Source of the DNA: Onchocerca volvulus
Lineage: Eukaryota; Nematoda; Chromadorea; Rhabditida; Onchocercidae
Direction: 5' to 3'
Length of the DNA: 64,000 nt
Assembly (NCBI GenBank): GCA_000499405.2
Contig: HG738137.1
Coordinates: forward strand, 18,188,581 to 18,252,580
Positions within the stretch are counted from its first letter, which is position 1. Each line of letters starts with the position of its first letter. The notes under the pieces were generated by a model. That model searched no databases, was not told where the DNA came from, and saw only the letters and a list, made by a program, of their open reading frames with translations. Positions 61,500-64,000 of this stretch are shown here, piece after piece. The position numbers and the translations under genes were made by a program.

Positions 61500-63462
61500 A
61501 TTAATTACCGTCATATTCATCAAATATACATAATCCAAGTCTGATCACTAAATGATTTTTAATAGATCGGAGATTTATGAAAAAAGATATTTCTGACCAG
61601 AAAGCGGAGGTGAATAATCTTTTCGCTTGACGGCTTTCAAATTTGCTTGTTGTGCTGCTATAACTTTCAATTGTTCTGCTGGCTTTCGTGATGAGAAATA
61701 ATAGCTAAAACATTTGGCTTGAAAGAAAAGTTGAATATGGAAATTTCTTCAAATTCAAATCTGTCACTCCCTTTCTTTATAGGAGATGGCGAGCATTCTA
61801 GCTAGTTATCACCAAGTTCGCTTCCAGAAGAGTTGATGGTCAGGTGATTAGTTGATAAAAATATATGCACAATATGATAAATGATTACGACACTAAAGAA
61901 TAAGCTGTTCTACAATTGTTTCTTCGTTGACAAACTAAAATGCGAAAGTTAAAATTGAAATTGCTGAAATACTAAACTATCTAGGGTCATCATTCCCGTA
62001 ATTTGAGAAAGATGTCAAAAAATTGCAAGACACTTGATAGCTTCGTTATCAAGAATTAGCTAATTATGAAAAAGAAGACAGATAAAGAAGACATGAAATC
62101 ATACTTTATCAAGAACAATTCAAATATAATTGAGATTTGAAATAATTGAGAGATTACAAGAGTGAAAATTACTTAGCTTAGTTATAAACAAATTTCGGAA
62201 AAAAAAATTAAATCTGTGATTTAAAGAAAAAAAAATTAAATCTGTGATTAAATCTGAAAATATTCTGTGAAATGCTATTTTTGAAATTAGAATGAAAATT
62301 TGAAAAAATAAACCTGGACAATAGAGATTCGAAATAGTTTTCAAAGCTATTAGTGGTGTAATCACGTGCTTCATACCATACATACGGTTTATCCGGAAAA
62401 ATATGCAAATTCAAGTATTTTACATGCTAGAATCATATGAAATTTCTAATCTCCTAAATAACTGTAATATTCATGGTCAAAAGTTAAATATATCCAAGTT
62501 CAAGTTGTGTAATTCATGATTTGGGGAAAAAAAAAAAGAATTTTAAAACTTTTTCCAGTTTCTCTAAACGAAGAAGTTGTTATACAAATGCGAAAACATC
62601 ACAATTAGATAACTTTAAAAATGCGGATTTTAATTCTTCAAGTAATTTGAAACCTTTAATTTCTTCACTTTCGCCGACGATATCTCCAAAATACTTTCGA
62701 TAGTTAACAATCCTTTGCCGTAACCAACCAATTGATTGAAATCGCAAATTTTAATTTCATTTGATTTCATGTCTTGCTTGTTGCAGTAGCCATAAGTTGT
62801 CGGAATTAATTTCTATAAGCATTTGTCATTTCATTACTATTTTCACTTCATTTTTTGATCATCAATTATTAATGATTACTAGTAATTACTAATAATCATT
62901 GATAACTGATGATTTAAAAAATGAAGTGAAAATAGTAGAAATGAAAATTCATTTTGTATTTTTAATGGAAAATTCACCATAGTTCTACAGTATATCTTGC
63001 AATACTGAATGTAATTTGAATGAAAAGTATCGCATCATTTAATAAAATATTCCATTTTTCTTTCCAAAGAGTTAAAAGTAAAGTTAAATAAAAAATTTCT
63101 AAATTTCAAAAGATTGAGAGAATAAGAAGGAATATGAATAAGATAGGAATAAAAAACTGAAATATCTCAGAAGATGCTTTTGACTAATTAAATTTCTAAT
63201 ATTCTCACTTGTGTTCAATAAAAATGCTTACTTTATTTGGCTCTTTGTCACTTTCCTTGCATCTTAATTCGATCAAATTAATCACTTTATAATTCCCATT
63301 TTTGGTAAGCATTATCTTATTGTAGCATTTCGCATAAGTCGGATCGCAAAATTTCTGGATCGCTTTCGCTTTATTAGTTTTCGCCATATTTTTGATGGCT
63401 TTCAGTACTGAAGCTGAAGCCGCTTTATAATATGCTACTCCAATCAAATTAGCCTTTTTCAT
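59113..63462 (-). CDS. Uncharacterised eleven-exon gene, 384 residues
   Basis: Exons: 63462-63232, 62812-62654, 62426-62314, 61704-61598, 61126-61082, 60996-60960, 60809-60730, 60238-60181, 59891-59759, 59578-59507 and 59232-59113. All phases match and splice sites are GT/AG. The first 170 residues ([80 protein letters not shown]) look globular, with about six Cys. After a basic helix ([20 protein letters not shown]) the rest is Ser/Pro/Gly-rich and probably disordered, ending [15 protein letters not shown]. The ATG directly follows a CAAATAG acceptor. I see no membrane helix or known domain. Weak points: the donors at 62653 and 59506 and the join across 59506-59233, where another open stretch ([20 protein letters not shown], about 59415-59310) could be an exon but has no AG in front of it. 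Confidence 0.6.
61433..61504. repeat. ATT trinucleotide microsatellite
   Basis: About 20 uninterrupted ATT units, then two AATT-interrupted ones, in an intron of the eleven-exon gene. Likely variable in length. Confidence 0.95.
62185..62250. repeat. Short tandem repeat ATTAAATCTGTGATT
   Basis: A-rich spacer plus ATTAAATCTGTGATT repeated twice, with a third partial unit, inside an intron. Confidence 0.7.
62827..62943. repeat. 117-bp near-perfect palindrome
   Basis: Left arm (62827-62885) begins CATTTCATTACTATTTTCAC; the reverse complement of the right arm begins CATTTCTACTATTTTCACTT. The arms match over about 57 bases with a few mismatches and one 2-base gap, meeting at TAGTAATTACTA. It lies in the first intron of the eleven-exon gene, ending 15 bases from exon 2. 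Probably a small foldback transposon or palindromic MITE. Confidence 0.85.
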
Positions 63463-63624
63463 CTATTTGCGAAAAGCAATAATGTCGAAAATCATTAATG
63501 TCAGAAATCAATGAACTATGACCCCAGACAGAATATATAATGCACCGATAGTTTGTCTAAGTATGGTATCTCATTTATGTTTCATTAAAAATATCACTAA
63601 AATATTTCCCGACATTTGGCATTC

Positions 63625-63630
63625 TTTATT
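63625..63630 (-). terminator. Poly(A) signal AATAAA
   Basis: AATAAA on the minus strand about 95 bases after the stop codon at 63723, in the 260-bp gap before the next gene. It is a likely 3'-end signal for the upstream gene. Confidence 0.5.
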
Positions 63631-63722
63631 ACTTAAATCTTACTATCTCCTTCAAACAAAACCATTTATGATTTGAATATTTTTGAAAATCCAATGAAGG
63701 TTAAAAATTCAGATAAATGATC

Positions 63723-63962
63723 TTATATGAAAATTTTGAAAGATTCATCTGAAAAAAAAAAAATTTTGAGACAGCAAAGTAAAAAAATACCGCTATTTTT
63801 GCTGACATTTTCACCATCATAAATTCGAGTTTCTTCATGCATAGTGCCGGCAGAAATATTACTATCTGGTAGTGGAAACTTTATCATTCTTATCAGAAGT
63901 AAACATCCATCACAAGCATATGAAGTTAATTTACTTTTCGGTCGACGAGATATCTCATTTTT
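63723..63962 (-). CDS. 3' end of an unidentified gene (last two exons)
   Basis: Exon 63962-63791 follows a TTTTGCAG acceptor and reads [35 protein letters not shown] and [18 protein letters not shown] 42-nt intron (63790-63749, GTATTT...TTTTTCAG) then leads to a final exon 63748-63723 encoding DESFKIFI and TAA. The intron has no stop and is a multiple of three, so unspliced mRNA stays in frame. The gene begins beyond the right edge. The S-Y-A-C-D-G motif recalls the start of SUEL-type lectin domains, but the following residues do not clearly fit. Not named. Confidence 0.55.
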   Translation of the reverse strand, partial: KNEISRRPKSKLTSYACDGCLLLIRMIKFPLPDSNISAGTMHEETRIYDGENVSKNSGIFLLCCLKIFFFSDESFKIFI

Positions 63963-64000
63963 CTGCAAAATAGACAATTTAATTGCTTTTCATTACGGTG

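Noticed and set aside
61433..61504. Regular repeat considered as a CRISPR-like array
   Set aside because: A plain ATT microsatellite with no spacers, in a eukaryotic intron.

Overview
This window is AT-rich nuclear DNA from a nematode, probably a parasitic (filarial-type) species. The strongest marker is the 5' half of a cuticle collagen gene at the left edge: the N-terminal cuticle-collagen domain, an R-x-x-R processing site and a Cys cluster. Introns obey GT/AG with nematode-style TTTCAG acceptors, and several genes have an acceptor just upstream of the ATG, as expected for spliced-leader trans-splicing. The species assignment is inference. Most genes here are cut into short exons, so I rebuilt them by matching splice sites and codon phase.

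Layout. 1-1642 (minus): cuticle collagen, exons 1 and 2, running off the left edge. 1643-5204: no gene seen. 5305-12911 and 13929-21577: two near-identical copies of a ~7.6 kb block in direct orientation. Each copy carries an intact 62-codon, two-exon Pmp3/UPF0057 membrane-peptide gene (minus), a perfect 17-bp hairpin and a short membrane-protein-like ORF. That ORF is intact in copy 2 and has a stop codon in copy 1. Between the copies (12912-13928) lies decayed Helitron sequence with recognisable Pif1-type helicase. An N at 19747 sits beside a 53-bp deficit in copy 2, so the assembly there is suspect. 21578-30120: mostly AT-rich DNA, a Helitron-related foldback relic near 26.5 kb and three exon candidates on the minus strand (27.2-29.1 kb). 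30121-32096 (plus): a four-exon gene for a small Cys-rich single-pass membrane protein, Shisa-like. 33843-35640: LTR-like repeats in opposite orientations. 35641-43492: mostly non-coding, with two less AT-rich islands that may be exons.

43493-49411 (plus): a six-exon gene for a 1072-residue protein with a predicted signal peptide, a CxCxCxC cluster, six imperfect 42-49 residue repeats each carrying a Q-T-D core, an acidic/Ser-Thr-rich middle, a charged helix and a Cys-containing C-terminal module. I recognise no family. 51117-52619 (minus): a three-exon LITAF-domain gene with two PPPPY motifs. 54720-55250: an exon candidate. 59113-63462 (minus): an eleven-exon uncharacterised gene of 384 residues. 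63723-63962 (minus): the 3' end of another gene entering from the right, 260 bp upstream of the previous one in the same orientation.

The genes do not form an obvious pathway. The main themes are cuticle and membrane proteins, a young segmental duplication associated with Helitron sequence, and two nematode genes of unknown function. All gene models come from reading frames and splice-site phase only; no transcript evidence was available.
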